A stretch of DNA of 33,001 bases from Actinomadura hibisca NBRC 15177 (GCF_001552635.1 NZ_BCRO01000120.1:1-33001); one strand, 5' to 3'; counted from the first letter of the stretch, positions 1 through 8,202 are shown. A program made the numbers and translations. Notes: generated from the letters alone by a model not told the origin.

Positions 1-1174
1 CGGGCTCGGAGTGCTTGGGGGGTTTGGGGGCGGGCGCGGGGACTTGGGGGGCGGGGGTCTCGGGCGCGGGAGTCTCAGGAGCGGGGGTCTCAGGAGCAGG
101 CGTCTCAGGCGCAGGCGTCTCGGGAGCGGGAGTCTCCGGCGCAGGGGTCTCAGGAGCGGGCGTCTCGGGAGCGGGCGTCTCCGGCGCAGGGGTCTCCGGC
201 GCAGGGGTCTCCGGCGCGGAAGGCGACGGCGGCGTCGGATCGGGCGCAGGCGTACCGGCCCCGGGCGCCGGAGCAGGCGCGGGCTGCCGTTCGGGCTCCG
301 GTTCCGGCTGAGGCTGGGGTGCCTGCCGTTCGGGAACGTCGTGCCCGTACCTGTAGTAGTCGTCCAGGTCCTGGACCGACACGACCTGGGCGCCCTTGGC
401 GTCGGCCGGCATCTCCAGGATCCAGCCCGGCCGGATCAGGCTCGCGATGCTGAGCTTGCTGCCGTCGGGCTGCACGCGCCCCTTGTTGAGCGAGTAGATC
501 TCCTTGTAGCGCCGCCCCTCCCCCAGGCACTTGTCGGCGATCTCCCACAGGCTCTCGTGGTGCCGCCCCTCCGGCGGCTGCACGCGGTAGATCTTGGTGG
601 TGCGCGTCTTCTCGACGGGCTGCGCCGCCAGGTCGACGGCGGCCGGCTCGGCGGGCGCCTGCCGCGTCACGGCCGCCACCCGCTGGAACTCCTGCGACTG
701 CGTCCGCGCGGGCGGCTGCTGGAACAGGTCCCGTCCCGAGAACGCGGGCATGACGGCCGTGGTCGCGGTGAACAGCAGCAGCGCCGTGACGACCAGCCGG
801 TGCACCAGCGACTGCGTGCCCCCGGCCAGCGGCACCCGCGCGGGCACCCCGACGCCGCGGATCCCGGCGTAGACCTCGACCACCACGCACAACGCGAGCT
901 GCAACCACGCGAGCCAGACCAGCGCGACCAGCACCGTGATCAGCGCGCCCGGCCCGACCTGCCCGGTCAGGTCCGACATCTGGGGCAGCTCGTCGGGGAT
1001 CGGCGATCCGAAGAGGGTGAGCAGGGCGTACGGCACGCCCACCAGCAGCGCCGCCAGCGCCACGAGCGCGGCGAGCCCCGCGAGCACGTCACCGGGCCCG
1101 CGCCGATGCTTGATCCGCACCGGCCGCCGCGGCCCCTGCCCCAGCCCCGGGCCTCCAGCCTGTCGCGTCACCAT
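1..1174 (-). CDS. LysM-domain membrane protein with ETPAP-repeat tail (3' end outside window)
   Basis: The frame is open from ATG at 1174 to the left edge, so the C-terminus is missing. The first ~145 residues hold three hydrophobic segments (around LAALVALAALLVGVPYALL, LITVLVALVWLAWLQLALC and LVVTALLLFTATTAV). A LysM-like module follows at about residues 190-260, containing YRVQPPEGRHHESLWEIADK and ending GWILEMPAD. It is followed by a Pro/Glu-rich stretch and 11 ETPAP pentapeptides. LysM modules bind peptidoglycan, so the protein probably sits in the membrane with a wall-binding part. Large LysM membrane proteins, often with a BTAD region further on, are common beside actinobacterial tad loci; any BTAD part would lie outside the window. 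The start is preceded by AGGGG only 4 nt away, a modest ribosome site. A 159-bp gap to the tadG-like gene, with a weak TACGAT box at 1227-1222, suggests its own promoter or a long spacer. Role in Tad assembly is inferred from position. Confidence 0.8.
   Translation of the reverse strand, partial: MVTRQAGGPGLGQGPRRPVRIKHRRGPGDVLAGLAALVALAALLVGVPYALLTLFGSPIPDELPQMSDLTGQVGPGALITVLVALVWLAWLQLALCVVVEVYAGIRGVGVPARVPLAGGTQSLVHRLVVTALLLFTATTAVMPAFSGRDLFQQPPARTQSQEFQRVAAVTRQAPAEPAAVDLAAQPVEKTRTTKIYRVQPPEGRHHESLWEIADKCLGEGRRYKEIYSLNKGRVQPDGSKLSIASLIRPGWILEMPADAKGAQVVSVQDLDDYYRYGHDVPERQAPQPQPEPEPERQPAPAPAPGAGTPAPDPTPPSPSAPETPAPETPAPETPAPETPAPETPAPETPAPETPAPETPAPETPAPETPAPETPAPQVPAPAPKPPKHSEP
51..217 (-). 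repeat. 15-bp tandem repeat coding (ETPAP)11
   Basis: About eleven 15-bp units lie in frame in the LysM gene, each coding Glu-Thr-Pro-Ala-Pro. Units differ mainly at third codon positions (CCC/CCT/CCG, GCG/GCT/GCC). That pattern suggests selection on the protein rather than very recent duplication. The stretch should be an extended Pro-rich spacer or wall-spanning linker. Confidence 0.85.
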
Positions 1175-1333
1175 CGCGCCCCTAGCGGTCGCCGGTCTCT
1201 GATCGAGCTGAACCCCAAGCCATCGTAAACATGCCCCGACCGCACAAGGCGATCCCCGCATAACTATCCCGCGTCGCCTCGCGGCATCCAGCCCGCGCTC
1301 TCCACTCCGTCCGGCCTTGCGGCGGGGCCGGGG

Positions 1334-1762
1334 TCACTGCGGGGCGTCGTCGGCGCCTGTGACGGGTTCGGCCGATGCCTCCGAGGTCATCGTGAACGAG
1401 CCGAAGCCCGGGATGATGCTCAGCAGTTGCGGCTCGACGGTGAGTTGCACGGTCACGTTCACCTCCGCCTCGTTCGCCTCGCAGCGGCTGTCCGTCACCT
1501 TGTCGTCGTAGCGGTCCAGCAGGTCGCAGGCCGCCGCCTGGGCGCGGCCCGGGTCCAGGACCGGCTTGCCCGTCTCACGCAGCGCCGCGTCGTCGATCTG
1601 GTTCGCGCCCGCGCGGGCCGCCTGCTCGGCCATGTCGGCGGCGCGCTGGCGGGCGTGGATGGCCAGGCCGCCGTCCACCAGCAGGCCCGCCAACAGGAAC
1701 ACCATGGGCGTGAACAGCACCACGTACATCGAGATCGAGCCGCGGTCGGGCGGGCGCGTCAC
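1334..1762 (-). CDS. TadG-like pilus assembly protein (Flp pseudopilin-like N-terminus)
   Basis: 142 aa starting at GTG 1762, which overlaps the stop of the upstream TadE-like gene by 4 bp (GTGA). A short basic N-terminus is followed by RGSISMYVVLFTPMVFLLAG, one hydrophobic helix typical of TadE/TadG minor pilins, then about 110 residues predicted outside the membrane. The class III prepilin motif is altered: after the Gly, position +5 is Tyr rather than Glu, so cleavage by a prepilin peptidase is doubtful. The next ~20 residues (HARQRAADMAEQAARAGANQ) match the Ala-rich amphipathic helix usual in TadG-like N-termini. Two cysteines (in AACDLL and SRCEAN) could form a disulfide. It is the last gene of the overlapping tad cluster. 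TadG-family assignment is by architecture and neighbours; the usual long VWA part of proteobacterial TadG is absent. Confidence 0.82.
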   Translation of the reverse strand: MTRPPDRGSISMYVVLFTPMVFLLAGLLVDGGLAIHARQRAADMAEQAARAGANQIDDAALRETGKPVLDPGRAQAAACDLLDRYDDKVTDSRCEANEAEVNVTVQLTVEPQLLSIIPGFGSFTMTSEASAEPVTGADDAPQ

Positions 1763-2211
1763 TGGTCGTCTCCCGGTGGCGTGTTCGCGGTGTCGGTGCC
1801 CCGGTAGGTGTAGGTGTCGATCGGCGCGAGGGCCTTGCCCTGGAGCCGTTTGGTGCCGGGCAGGCCGATGAACGCCAGGTCGCTCAGGTCCACGTCGCAG
1901 GTGACGGTGACCTGCACCGAGCCGCCGGGGCCCCAGTCGCCGGTGTCAGTGGCCACGGCGGGCCCGCCCGAGCACCATTTGCTGGTCTTGAGGGTGGCGG
2001 CGGCCGACTCCTGCGCCATCTGCTCGGCCCCGCCCGCGCTGCGGGCGACCGACGCGGCGCGCACCGCGTCGCGGGCCGCGCCGTCCATCTGGCTCTTGGC
2101 GTCCACCATCCGGCCCGCCCCGGCCAGCAGCAGGAGGAAGGCGACGAACAGCGGGGTCGCCAGGACCATCTCCAGCGACATCCCGCCCGCGTCGCGGCGC
2201 TCGTCGGTCAT
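1759..2211 (-). CDS. TadE-like minor pilin
   Basis: I place the start at ATG 2211, giving 150 aa. It makes an ATGA overlap with the preceding gene's stop (2208-2210), whereas the longer frame runs through that gene. Residues ~8-30 contain the class III leader GGMSLEMVLATPLF, with Glu at +5 after the first Gly, and a single hydrophobic helix. The rest is an exported domain with two Cys (KWCSGG and VTCDVD) that could pair. TadE-like pseudopilins are processed by a prepilin peptidase and assemble with Flp into the pilus or its priming complex. It overlaps the downstream tadG-like gene by 4 bp, so the four small pilin genes are probably translationally coupled. Confidence 0.82.
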   Translation of the reverse strand: MTDERRDAGGMSLEMVLATPLFVAFLLLLAGAGRMVDAKSQMDGAARDAVRAASVARSAGGAEQMAQESAAATLKTSKWCSGGPAVATDTGDWGPGGSVQVTVTCDVDLSDLAFIGLPGTKRLQGKALAPIDTYTYRGTDTANTPPGDDQ

Positions 2212-2639
2212 CCGGCCCCCTCGCAGGCCGTTCCGGCGCCCACGTCGGGCCGGAAGCACTCGATCGGCCCCTCCGAGCGCTGGGTGACGTTGAAGGTCAT
2301 GAACGGGATGACCCGCACGGCCTGCCCGCTGACCTCGACCCAGCGCTGGTCGCCGCCCTCACCCGTGCGGACCGTCAGGCCGGTGAGCAGGTTGGAGCCG
2401 ATCTTGCGGACGTCGCCGGTCGCCTTGGCGGTGGCCTGGTCCTGCCAGCCGGCGTCGGCCGGCTGGGTGCGCGCCACCCGCGCGCCCGACTGCGCCGCCG
2501 CGAGCGCGACGTGCCGGGCGTGGTAGACCATCGCGAACTGCACCACCGCGAGCAGCACCAGGATGATGACCGGCGTCAGCAGCGCCCACTCCATCGAGGA
2601 CGCCCCGGCGTCCCGCGGCGGGCGGGACCGGTGCGCCAC
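2208..2639 (-). CDS. TadE-like pseudopilin
   Basis: 143 aa from GTG 2639, two bases after the stop of the Flp-like gene. A GGAG ribosome site overlaps that stop, which decides the start over an in-frame ATG further upstream. The N-terminus reads DAGASSMEWALLTPVIILVL, with Gly before the cleavage point and Glu at +5, then a hydrophobic helix (ALLTPVIILVLLAVVQFAM). The exported part carries a HARHVALAAAQSGARVAR amphipathic helix, as in TadE proteins. The domain is Pfam TadE-like by eye. It probably forms a minor pilin with the following TadE and TadG-like proteins. Confidence 0.85.
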   Translation of the reverse strand: MAHRSRPPRDAGASSMEWALLTPVIILVLLAVVQFAMVYHARHVALAAAQSGARVARTQPADAGWQDQATAKATGDVRKIGSNLLTGLTVRTGEGGDQRWVEVSGQAVRVIPFMTFNVTQRSEGPIECFRPDVGAGTACEGAG

Positions 2640-2641
2640 CG

Positions 2642-2863
2642 CTACTCCGTCTTGATGCTGTTGGCCTTGGTGGTGATCAGCCGCTGGATGACGGCGCCGA
2701 TGGTGATCGCGATCAGCGCCAGGATGGCGGTGATGATCGCCCATTCGATGGCCGACGCCCCGGCGTCGCGGTCGCCGTCCTCGCGCAGCCGGTCGAGCCG
2801 GACGCCCAGCATCGCCCGCAGGTAGATGACGGCCGGATCGTTCAGTGGATTCAGCGGACCCAT
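2642..2863 (-). CDS. Flp-like short pilin
   Basis: 73 aa with a strong ribosome site, GAAGGAGG four bases before ATG 2863. A polar, positively charged leader of about 35 residues ends DRDAGASAIEW, fitting the G^XXXXE class III prepilin motif with Glu at +5. A hydrophobic helix (AIITAILALIAITIGAVI) and a short polar tail follow. Mature length would be about 38 aa, in the range of Flp major pilins. Its place directly after tadBC and before the TadE pseudopilins fits the major pilin subunit. The leader is longer than most Flp leaders, and no conserved Tyr follows the Glu (EW instead of EY). Confidence 0.85.
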   Translation of the reverse strand: MGPLNPLNDPAVIYLRAMLGVRLDRLREDGDRDAGASAIEWAIITAILALIAITIGAVIQRLITTKANSIKTE

Positions 2864-2891
2864 GAGTCCTCCTTCGTCGGGTCGGGGGTTC

Positions 2892-3809
2892 TCACGCGGA
2901 CATCACCCGCATCAGTGCCGGATAGGCAAGAAAGACCAGGAAGGCCGCGCAGATGAGCAGTTGCGCGACGAGCATCGACTGCGACCGCTCACCCGCCTTG
3001 CCTTCGAGTTCGGACAGTTCCCGGCTGCGCATGGACGCCGCCCGCGCCGCCAGGGACTTGCGGACCTGCGCCCCGTCGTCGGCCACCAGGGCCAGCGCCC
3101 CCGCCAGGTCGCGCAGTTCGGCGATGTCCAGCTCGTCGCCGAGCCGGCCCAGCGCCTGCCAAGGAGTCTGCCCCGTGATCCGGGCGTTGGCCAGGGCGTC
3201 GCGGATGCGCAACATGCCCCAGCCCTCGCCGACGTTGGACGCGCTCATCAGGGCCTCGTGCACGCCGCGCCCGCCGGCCAGGTTCATCGACACCAGGTCG
3301 AGGAACGCCCCGACCATGTGCCGGAAGTCCTGCCGCCGCCGGGCGGCCTCCTGCCGGAGCTGCAGGTCGGGCAGGAAGAAGAACAGCACCGCGAACAGCA
3401 CGCAGATCCACGCCGGGACCTGCGCGGACGTGCCCAGCCCGAGCAGGGCGAAGTAGGCGACCAGCAGCGGGATGAACAACACCGCGGCGGCGGGCAGCAG
3501 GAACTTCGTCGCCAGGAAGCCCTCCAGGGACTTGCCCGTGATGGCCAGGTCGGCGCGGGTCGAGCGCAGTTGCCAGCCGCGCGAGTCGCAGAACCGGACG
3601 ACCTCGCGGCCGACCCGGGAGCGCAGGCTGCCGACCTGCTCCAGGGTGGGCGACACACGCCTGTTCTGGGCCGTCTCCACGTCGCGGCGGCGGGCCGCGT
3701 CGAAGGCCGCCAGCCGCGCCGACAGGCCCGGACGCGCCGGGAACAGCGCCCGCACCAGCACGTACAGGCCCAGCCCCAGGACCGCCCCGGCCAGCATCGC
3801 GCCCGTCAT
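2892..3809 (-). CDS. tadC: Type II secretion F family protein, TadC-like
   Basis: 305 aa from ATG 3809, which overlaps the tadB stop by 4 bp (ATGA). The longer open frame upstream is a shadow of tadB. An N-terminal helix (MLAGAVLGLGLYVLVRALF) is followed by a cytoplasmic stretch, a helical pair around FLLPAAAVLFIPLLVAYFALL and VPAWICVLFAVLFFFLPDL, the T2SSF domain (~residues 160-270) and a terminal helix (LLICAAFLVFLAYPALM). TadC partners TadB to form the inner-membrane platform that transmits TadA ATPase action to the pilin. The C-terminal RSQSMLVAQLLICAAFLVFL is typical of this family. A 28-bp gap to the flp-like gene carries that gene's ribosome site. Confidence 0.9.
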   Translation of the reverse strand: MTGAMLAGAVLGLGLYVLVRALFPARPGLSARLAAFDAARRRDVETAQNRRVSPTLEQVGSLRSRVGREVVRFCDSRGWQLRSTRADLAITGKSLEGFLATKFLLPAAAVLFIPLLVAYFALLGLGTSAQVPAWICVLFAVLFFFLPDLQLRQEAARRRQDFRHMVGAFLDLVSMNLAGGRGVHEALMSASNVGEGWGMLRIRDALANARITGQTPWQALGRLGDELDIAELRDLAGALALVADDGAQVRKSLAARAASMRSRELSELEGKAGERSQSMLVAQLLICAAFLVFLAYPALMRVMSA

Positions 3810-4777
3810 GACGCACCGCCCCCGCCCGCGTCCATCGTGTGACGGCCCCGCAACGTGCCGTCGCCGCCCTTGCCCTGCCAGCCCGCCACCGTCGCCGGGG
3901 CCTCGCCGGGCACGCCCGGCGGGGCCGGGCGCGGTTCGGTCAGGAAGCGGCCGGGCAGCTCGTACTTGGCCAGCCGCCGCAGCCACAGGAACGCCGCCGC
4001 GTACAGCGCGATCACCACGCACAACACGAGCTGGCCCACGAAGTCGTCGTACGGCTCGACGTAGGAGTGGTTGAACACCGCCAGGCCCAGCGCCGTGCCG
4101 ACCGACACGCCGACGACGATCCGCACGCTGCGCCGCGTCGCGCGCCGGTCGGCCTCCACCCGGCGGCGCATGTCCAGCTCCGCACGCGCCGAGGACGCCA
4201 GCGCGCCCAGCATGTCGCGCAGGCCCGGCCCGCGCAGCTTGGCGTTCAGGATCAGCGCGGCGATCACCAGGTCGGCGGACGGGTCGTGCAGCTCGTCGGC
4301 GAAGCGGCGCAGCGCCTCGGGCATCGGGACGCGCGTGTGCAGCCGGTCCACCAGCTCGCGCAGCGGCTGCTGGAGCGCGGGCGCGGCGGCGCGCAGCGAG
4401 GACGGGATCGCCTGCTCCAGCCCCACCGCCCCGGCGATGGTGTCGCGCAGCGATTCGGTCCAGGCGGCCAGCGCCTCCAGCCGCGCCATGCCGCGCCGCT
4501 CCTCGGCCGCGCCGCCCGCCAGGCCGTTCCAGGACAGCACCAGCACGCCGGTGCCGAGCGCGGCGATCGGCCAGCGGGTCACGATCAGCACGACCACGCC
4601 GGTGATGACGGCCAGCGCGGTGCGGGTGGTGAGGGTCTTCAGCAGCTCCTGGCGGCTGCGTCCCCGCGACGGGCCGGGCCAGGCCGGCATCCCGCGCAGC
4701 GCCGCCGCCAGCAGGATCAGGCCGCCGCCCACCAGGGCCCCGGCGACGACCGCCAGCAGCACGTCCGGCGCGATCAC
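3806..4777 (-). CDS. tadB: Type II secretion F family protein, TadB-like
   Basis: 323 aa from GTG 4777, which overlaps the tadA stop (GTGA); an upstream start in the same frame would run into tadA. Two N-terminal helices (VLLAVVAGALVGGGLILLAAAL, LAVITGVVVLIVTRWPIAALGTGVLV) precede the T2SSF domain. That domain includes LEALAAWTESLRDTIAGAVGLEQAI and VIAALILNAKLRGPGLRDML. Two C-terminal helices follow (VRIVVGVSVGTALGLAVF, LVLCVVIALYAAAFLWL), then a Pro/Gly-rich cytoplasmic tail of about 50 aa that is unusual and could be flexible. It is a platform protein of the Tad machine. The 4-bp overlaps with tadA and tadC imply coupled translation. Confidence 0.9.
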   Translation of the reverse strand: MIAPDVLLAVVAGALVGGGLILLAAALRGMPAWPGPSRGRSRQELLKTLTTRTALAVITGVVVLIVTRWPIAALGTGVLVLSWNGLAGGAAEERRGMARLEALAAWTESLRDTIAGAVGLEQAIPSSLRAAAPALQQPLRELVDRLHTRVPMPEALRRFADELHDPSADLVIAALILNAKLRGPGLRDMLGALASSARAELDMRRRVEADRRATRRSVRIVVGVSVGTALGLAVFNHSYVEPYDDFVGQLVLCVVIALYAAAFLWLRRLAKYELPGRFLTEPRPAPPGVPGEAPATVAGWQGKGGDGTLRGRHTMDAGGGGAS

Positions 4778-6072
4778 CAGACACCCGCGGCGGTGTCGTA
4801 GCCGAACTCGGCCAGCTCGTCGGCGCACGCGATCGGCGCGGCCGGGACCGCGTGCCCCTCCGGGCCCAGCGCGAACACCTCCGACGACAACACCCTGCCG
4901 TCGGCGCCGGTCACCTCGCGGACGCTGGCGACGTAGCGGCGCAGCCGGCCGCCGCTGGCGTAGTCGTTGCGCTTCTCGATGAACACCACGAAGTCGATCG
5001 CGCCCGCGATCAGCATGTGGGTCGCCTCGACCGGCAGCCGCTCCTCGGACTGGATCGCGTAGGTCGCGATGCGGTTGAAGACCTCCATCGAGGAGTTGGC
5101 GTGGATGGTCGAGAGCGAGCCGTCGTTGCCCTGCGACATCGCGTTCAGCATGGTGACGATCTCGTCGCCCAGCACCTCGCCGACGATGACGCGCGAGGGG
5201 TTCATGCGCAACGAGCGGCGCACCAGCTCGGCCATCGAGATCGCGCCCTGGCCCTCGGAGTTGGGCAGGCGCTGCTCGAAGGCGACGCAGTTGGGGTGCA
5301 GCTCGGGGAAGGCGTCCAGGCCCAGCTCCAGCGCGCGCTCGACGGTGATCAGGCGCTCGACCGGCGGGATCTCGTTGGCGACCGCGCGCAGCAGGGTGGT
5401 CTTGCCCGCGTTGGTCGCCCCGGAGAACATGATGTTCTTGCGGGCCAGCACCGCGGCCTTGAAGAAGCGGCCGAGCTCGGGGCTGAAGGTGCCGGTGCCG
5501 ACCAGGTCCGACAGGAACACCTTGCCGAGGCGGGCGCGGCGGATCGACAGCGCGGGCCGCACGGTGACGTCCATGACGGCCGACAACCGCGACCCGTCGG
5601 GCAGCCGCAGGTCGAGCTGGGGGTTGGCGGTGTCGAACGGGCGTGAGGACAACCCGCTGTAGGCGGCCAGGATCTGGATCAGCTCGACGAGTTCCTCGTC
5701 GGTCTCGGCGACCGGCTCGCCCATCACCTCGCGGCCGTCGGCGTACCCGATGAACACGCGGTCGCAGCCGTTGATGTCGATGTTCTCGATCTCGGGGTCC
5801 TCCAGCAGCGGCTGGAGCCGTCCCACCCCGAACAGCGCCGCGTGCACCCCGGCGGCGAGGGCCTCCTCTTCCTCGGCGTTGGGCGGGCGGCGGCCGGAGG
5901 TGATCTCGCCGCGCGCGAACTCCTCCAGCACCTGGCCGATCAGGGCGCGGGCGAACTGCCGCTCGTCCTCGCCCGACATGGGCGGCAGGCCGTGCGCGGC
6001 GTCCAGGCGGCGCTGCTGGGCGAGCCGGTCGCCGACCTCCTGGCGCAGCCGCTTGACGAGGGCGTGGTCCAT
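4774..6072 (-). CDS. tadA: Tad secretion ATPase TadA (CpaF family)
   Basis: 432 aa. The start at ATG 6072 shares one base with the tadZ stop (TGATG) and has GGGAGG five bases upstream. The open frame continuing further 5' is a shadow. The N-terminal CpaF-like region (IENIDINGCDRVFIGYADG) is followed by the hexameric secretion ATPase core. The Walker A is GATNAGKT (Lys about residue 224), with an Asp/His-box region (RLITVERALELGLD) and the Walker B/catalytic segment SRVIVGEVLGDE. A conserved STIHANS motif follows. TadA powers Flp pilus assembly from the cytoplasm through TadB/TadC. All family-defining motifs look intact, so it should be active. Confidence 0.95.
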   Translation of the reverse strand: MDHALVKRLRQEVGDRLAQQRRLDAAHGLPPMSGEDERQFARALIGQVLEEFARGEITSGRRPPNAEEEEALAAGVHAALFGVGRLQPLLEDPEIENIDINGCDRVFIGYADGREVMGEPVAETDEELVELIQILAAYSGLSSRPFDTANPQLDLRLPDGSRLSAVMDVTVRPALSIRRARLGKVFLSDLVGTGTFSPELGRFFKAAVLARKNIMFSGATNAGKTTLLRAVANEIPPVERLITVERALELGLDAFPELHPNCVAFEQRLPNSEGQGAISMAELVRRSLRMNPSRVIVGEVLGDEIVTMLNAMSQGNDGSLSTIHANSSMEVFNRIATYAIQSEERLPVEATHMLIAGAIDFVVFIEKRNDYASGGRLRRYVASVREVTGADGRVLSSEVFALGPEGHAVPAAPIACADELAEFGYDTAAGVW

Positions 6073-6944
6073 CAGAGCCTCCCGTCCTGGAGTTGCAGGT
6101 CGACGGGCGGGGCCTCGGGCGCGGGGCGGCGGGCGTCCAGCCGGGTGACGAGCGCGGCGGCGACCTCGCGGGCCGAGCGGACCAGCAGGGAGCGGTCCAG
6201 CTTCCCGCCCCAACTGCCCGACAGCAGCCCCGCGCCCTTGGGGTCCAGGGCGAGGCCGCCGAGCACGGCCACCGGCGCGCGGGGCGGGCCGGGCGCGCCC
6301 TCGGGCGTCTGGTGGCGCTGCTGCGCCCCGGCGATGATGCGGTCGACCTCGGCGATGGAGGCGCGGTAGTCGCGCGGGTCGGCCAGCACGATGATGCCGA
6401 TGGGCGGGCCGCCGCGCAGCTCGCCGGCCAGGGCGTCCACGCGTTCGCGCAGGTGGGCGACCTGTTCGAGGGTCGCGCGGGTGAACAGCACGACGAGGTC
6501 GGCCTCGCGCGTCAACTCGGTCAGCGGGGAGCCCGCGCCGAGCCGCCCGCAGTCGGCGAGCACGTCCACCGGCCCCAGCCCGGCGAAGGCGCGGCCGAGC
6601 GGCCCCCACAACCAGGTCATCGCCTGCGCCTGCTCGGCGTTGGTGAGGCCGACCAGCACGTCCAGGCCGCCGACCAACCGCTGGCAGTGCTCGGCGACCT
6701 GCTCGGGGCGCAGGCCGCGGCGCGCGGTGGCGGCCAGGCTGAGCAGGCCGCGCGCGGGGTTGAGCATGCCGCCGGTCCCGCCCTCGCCCTCCTGGGGCGC
6801 GGCGGGCAGGCGGTAGACGAGGTCGCCGCCCGCCAGGTCGCATTCGGCGACCAGGACGGGCCGGGGCCACACCGCGCCGAGCGCGACGGCGGCGGTGGTG
6901 ACGCCCGGCGCGCCCTTGTCGGCCGCGAGCGCGATCAGTGCCAC
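6072..6944 (-). CDS. TadZ/CpaE-like MinD-family protein with degenerate Walker A
   Basis: 290 aa. The N-terminus has the MinD/ParA fold, but the P-loop reads DKGAPGVTT (residues 9-17). The signature Lys10 is kept and the invariant GK(T/S) lysine is replaced by Val15. A DCGRLG motif near the middle corresponds to the switch II/Walker B Asp. TadZ/CpaE proteins place the Tad machine in the cell. Many are atypical ATPases, so this one may bind nucleotide weakly or serve as a scaffold. Actinobacterial tad loci often carry such variants. It lies 4 bp after the SAF gene and overlaps tadA by one base. The receiver domain of classical CpaE is absent. Confidence 0.85.
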   Translation of the reverse strand: MALIALAADKGAPGVTTAAVALGAVWPRPVLVAECDLAGGDLVYRLPAAPQEGEGGTGGMLNPARGLLSLAATARRGLRPEQVAEHCQRLVGGLDVLVGLTNAEQAQAMTWLWGPLGRAFAGLGPVDVLADCGRLGAGSPLTELTREADLVVLFTRATLEQVAHLRERVDALAGELRGGPPIGIIVLADPRDYRASIAEVDRIIAGAQQRHQTPEGAPGPPRAPVAVLGGLALDPKGAGLLSGSWGGKLDRSLLVRSAREVAAALVTRLDARRPAPEAPPVDLQLQDGRL

Positions 6945-6948
6945 GGTG

Positions 6949-7800
6949 TCAGTTCCCGCCTGTGTTCGGGGCCTGCTGGCCGCCCGGGGACGGCTGGTCG
7001 CCGGGGCGGGCGGGCTTCTCGGTGGTGGGCGGCGGCGCGCCGCCGTCGGCGGGGGCCGCGCGCGTGCCGTCCGGCAGCAGCGCGACGGCGACCGTCCCGG
7101 CGGAGGCGGCCTGGGTGAGCAGCGCGGCCTCGCCCGGCGGCACCGCGACGTCCATCGTGGTCTGGTCGCCGCGCAGCCGGTCGCCCGAGCCGCCCCGGGA
7201 CAGGCTCACCACGATCGCCTCGCCCGACAGCACGGTGCCCGCCTTGGGGCCGCCGCTGTTGCCGCCGCCGACCGCGTACAGGCCGACGCGCTTGCCGACC
7301 GCCAGGTCCTTGACCGGGAACTGGCCGGGCTTCAGCGCCAGGCCGACCACCACGCGGCCCTTGGCGGCCTCGTTGCCGCGGCTGAGCATCTTGTTGGTCA
7401 GCAGGGTGTCGGGCACCAGCGGCACGGTCGCGTAGAGGCTGGTGACGTCCTGCCGGTTGGCCCAGTCGAGGTACTGGATGCCGGTGTCGCCGACCGGCAC
7501 CTCCTTCAGCGCCGACGCGGGGATCCTCTGCCCGGCCGCGACCGGCTGCGCGATCGCGATGGCCGACACCCGCTGGCCGCTGGCCATGACCAGGTAGGCG
7601 CTGGTGAGCGCGCCGCCGAGGATCAGCAGCACGGCCAGCGCCGCGAGGGCGGGCTTGCGTTCGCGGGGCGCGACCGGCAGCCGCTGGCCGCCCGCCGAGC
7701 CCAGTCCGGCGCCGCCCGTCCCGGCGGCCGGACCGCCGGGCCGGGTGCCGGTGACAGCGCCCGCGACGGGCGTCCGGTTGGCCTTCATCGCACTGCCCAC
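6949..7800 (-). CDS. SAF-domain pilus assembly protein (CpaB/RcpC-like)
   Basis: 283 aa from GTG 7800, chosen because GGGAGGGAG lies about 6 nt upstream; ATG 7788 is a second option. A Pro/Gly-rich cytoplasmic N-terminus is followed by one helix (PALAALAVLLILGGALTSAYLV) and a SAF domain (AIAQPVAAGQRIPASALKEV). An RcpC-like beta-rich stretch and a Pro/Gly-rich disordered C-terminus (about 40 aa, PADGGAPPPTTEKPARPGDQ) complete it. CpaB/RcpC proteins act on the outer face of the membrane in Tad systems and may bind peptidoglycan. It is the first gene of the tad operon, with ~400 bp of non-coding DNA upstream that must hold the operon promoter. Confidence 0.85.
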   Translation of the reverse strand: MGSAMKANRTPVAGAVTGTRPGGPAAGTGGAGLGSAGGQRLPVAPRERKPALAALAVLLILGGALTSAYLVMASGQRVSAIAIAQPVAAGQRIPASALKEVPVGDTGIQYLDWANRQDVTSLYATVPLVPDTLLTNKMLSRGNEAAKGRVVVGLALKPGQFPVKDLAVGKRVGLYAVGGGNSGGPKAGTVLSGEAIVVSLSRGGSGDRLRGDQTTMDVAVPPGEAALLTQAASAGTVAVALLPDGTRAAPADGGAPPPTTEKPARPGDQPSPGGQQAPNTGGN

Positions 7801-8202
7801 GTGCTCCCTCCCGCCCGGCGGAGACCATGTCCCGGAGATCCCCGCACATCGGGCGATCCATGCTCGCGGGGGCACCGAGCCCGCGTCAATGGATTCGGTG
7901 AGGTGAAGCCGTCCCGTGACTCGCGGTGCGGGGATGACCAGGGAATTCGGTGATCACTTACTCCCTTACCAAGGGTCACAGCAATCACTGACAACCTCGG
8001 GGGCGGACATGCCTTTATCGGGGATAGGCGCTGGTCCTTGCCCGGCGGCGCCGGGTTCCGCCGCAGGTCGGCGCGGTGCGGGCGGACCGCTCGCCGGGAG
8101 GCCCCCGTCCGGGGCCGTCCCGCTCACTAAGCTGTGCCGGGCCGCACGTCCGCCCGTCGCGTCCCCGGGCCGACCGGCGGCGGCGCACAATGGAGGGCAG
8201 GA
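7801..8202. promoter_or_regulatory. ~400-bp divergent intergenic region between tad operon and essC-like gene
   Basis: No convincing gene is seen here. On the plus strand a TAAGCT -10-like box (8128-8133) lies about 70 bp before the 8203 start; its -35 is poor. On the minus strand TTGTCA followed after 17 bp by TGGTAA (around 7993-7965) is a weak candidate for the tad promoter. A short inverted repeat CCCTT-ACC-AAGGG (7963-7975) lies in the same stretch. The region is less GC-rich around 7900-8000 than its surroundings, as expected for a promoter region. Control of both secretion-type loci from here is an inference. Confidence 0.45.

Noticed and set aside
51..217. Possible CRISPR-like array
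   Set aside because: The units are contiguous 15-bp in-frame codon repeats without spacers, so they code a Pro-rich linker.
11..1228. 405-aa plus-strand open frame rich in Arg and Gly
   Set aside because: It is the antisense shadow of the LysM gene and its ETPAP repeats; composition is repetitive and unlike a protein.
2826..4801. Plus-strand open frames over tadC/tadB (338 and 320 aa)
   Set aside because: They are rich in Arg, Gln, His and Pro and lie antisense to clear TadC/TadB motifs.
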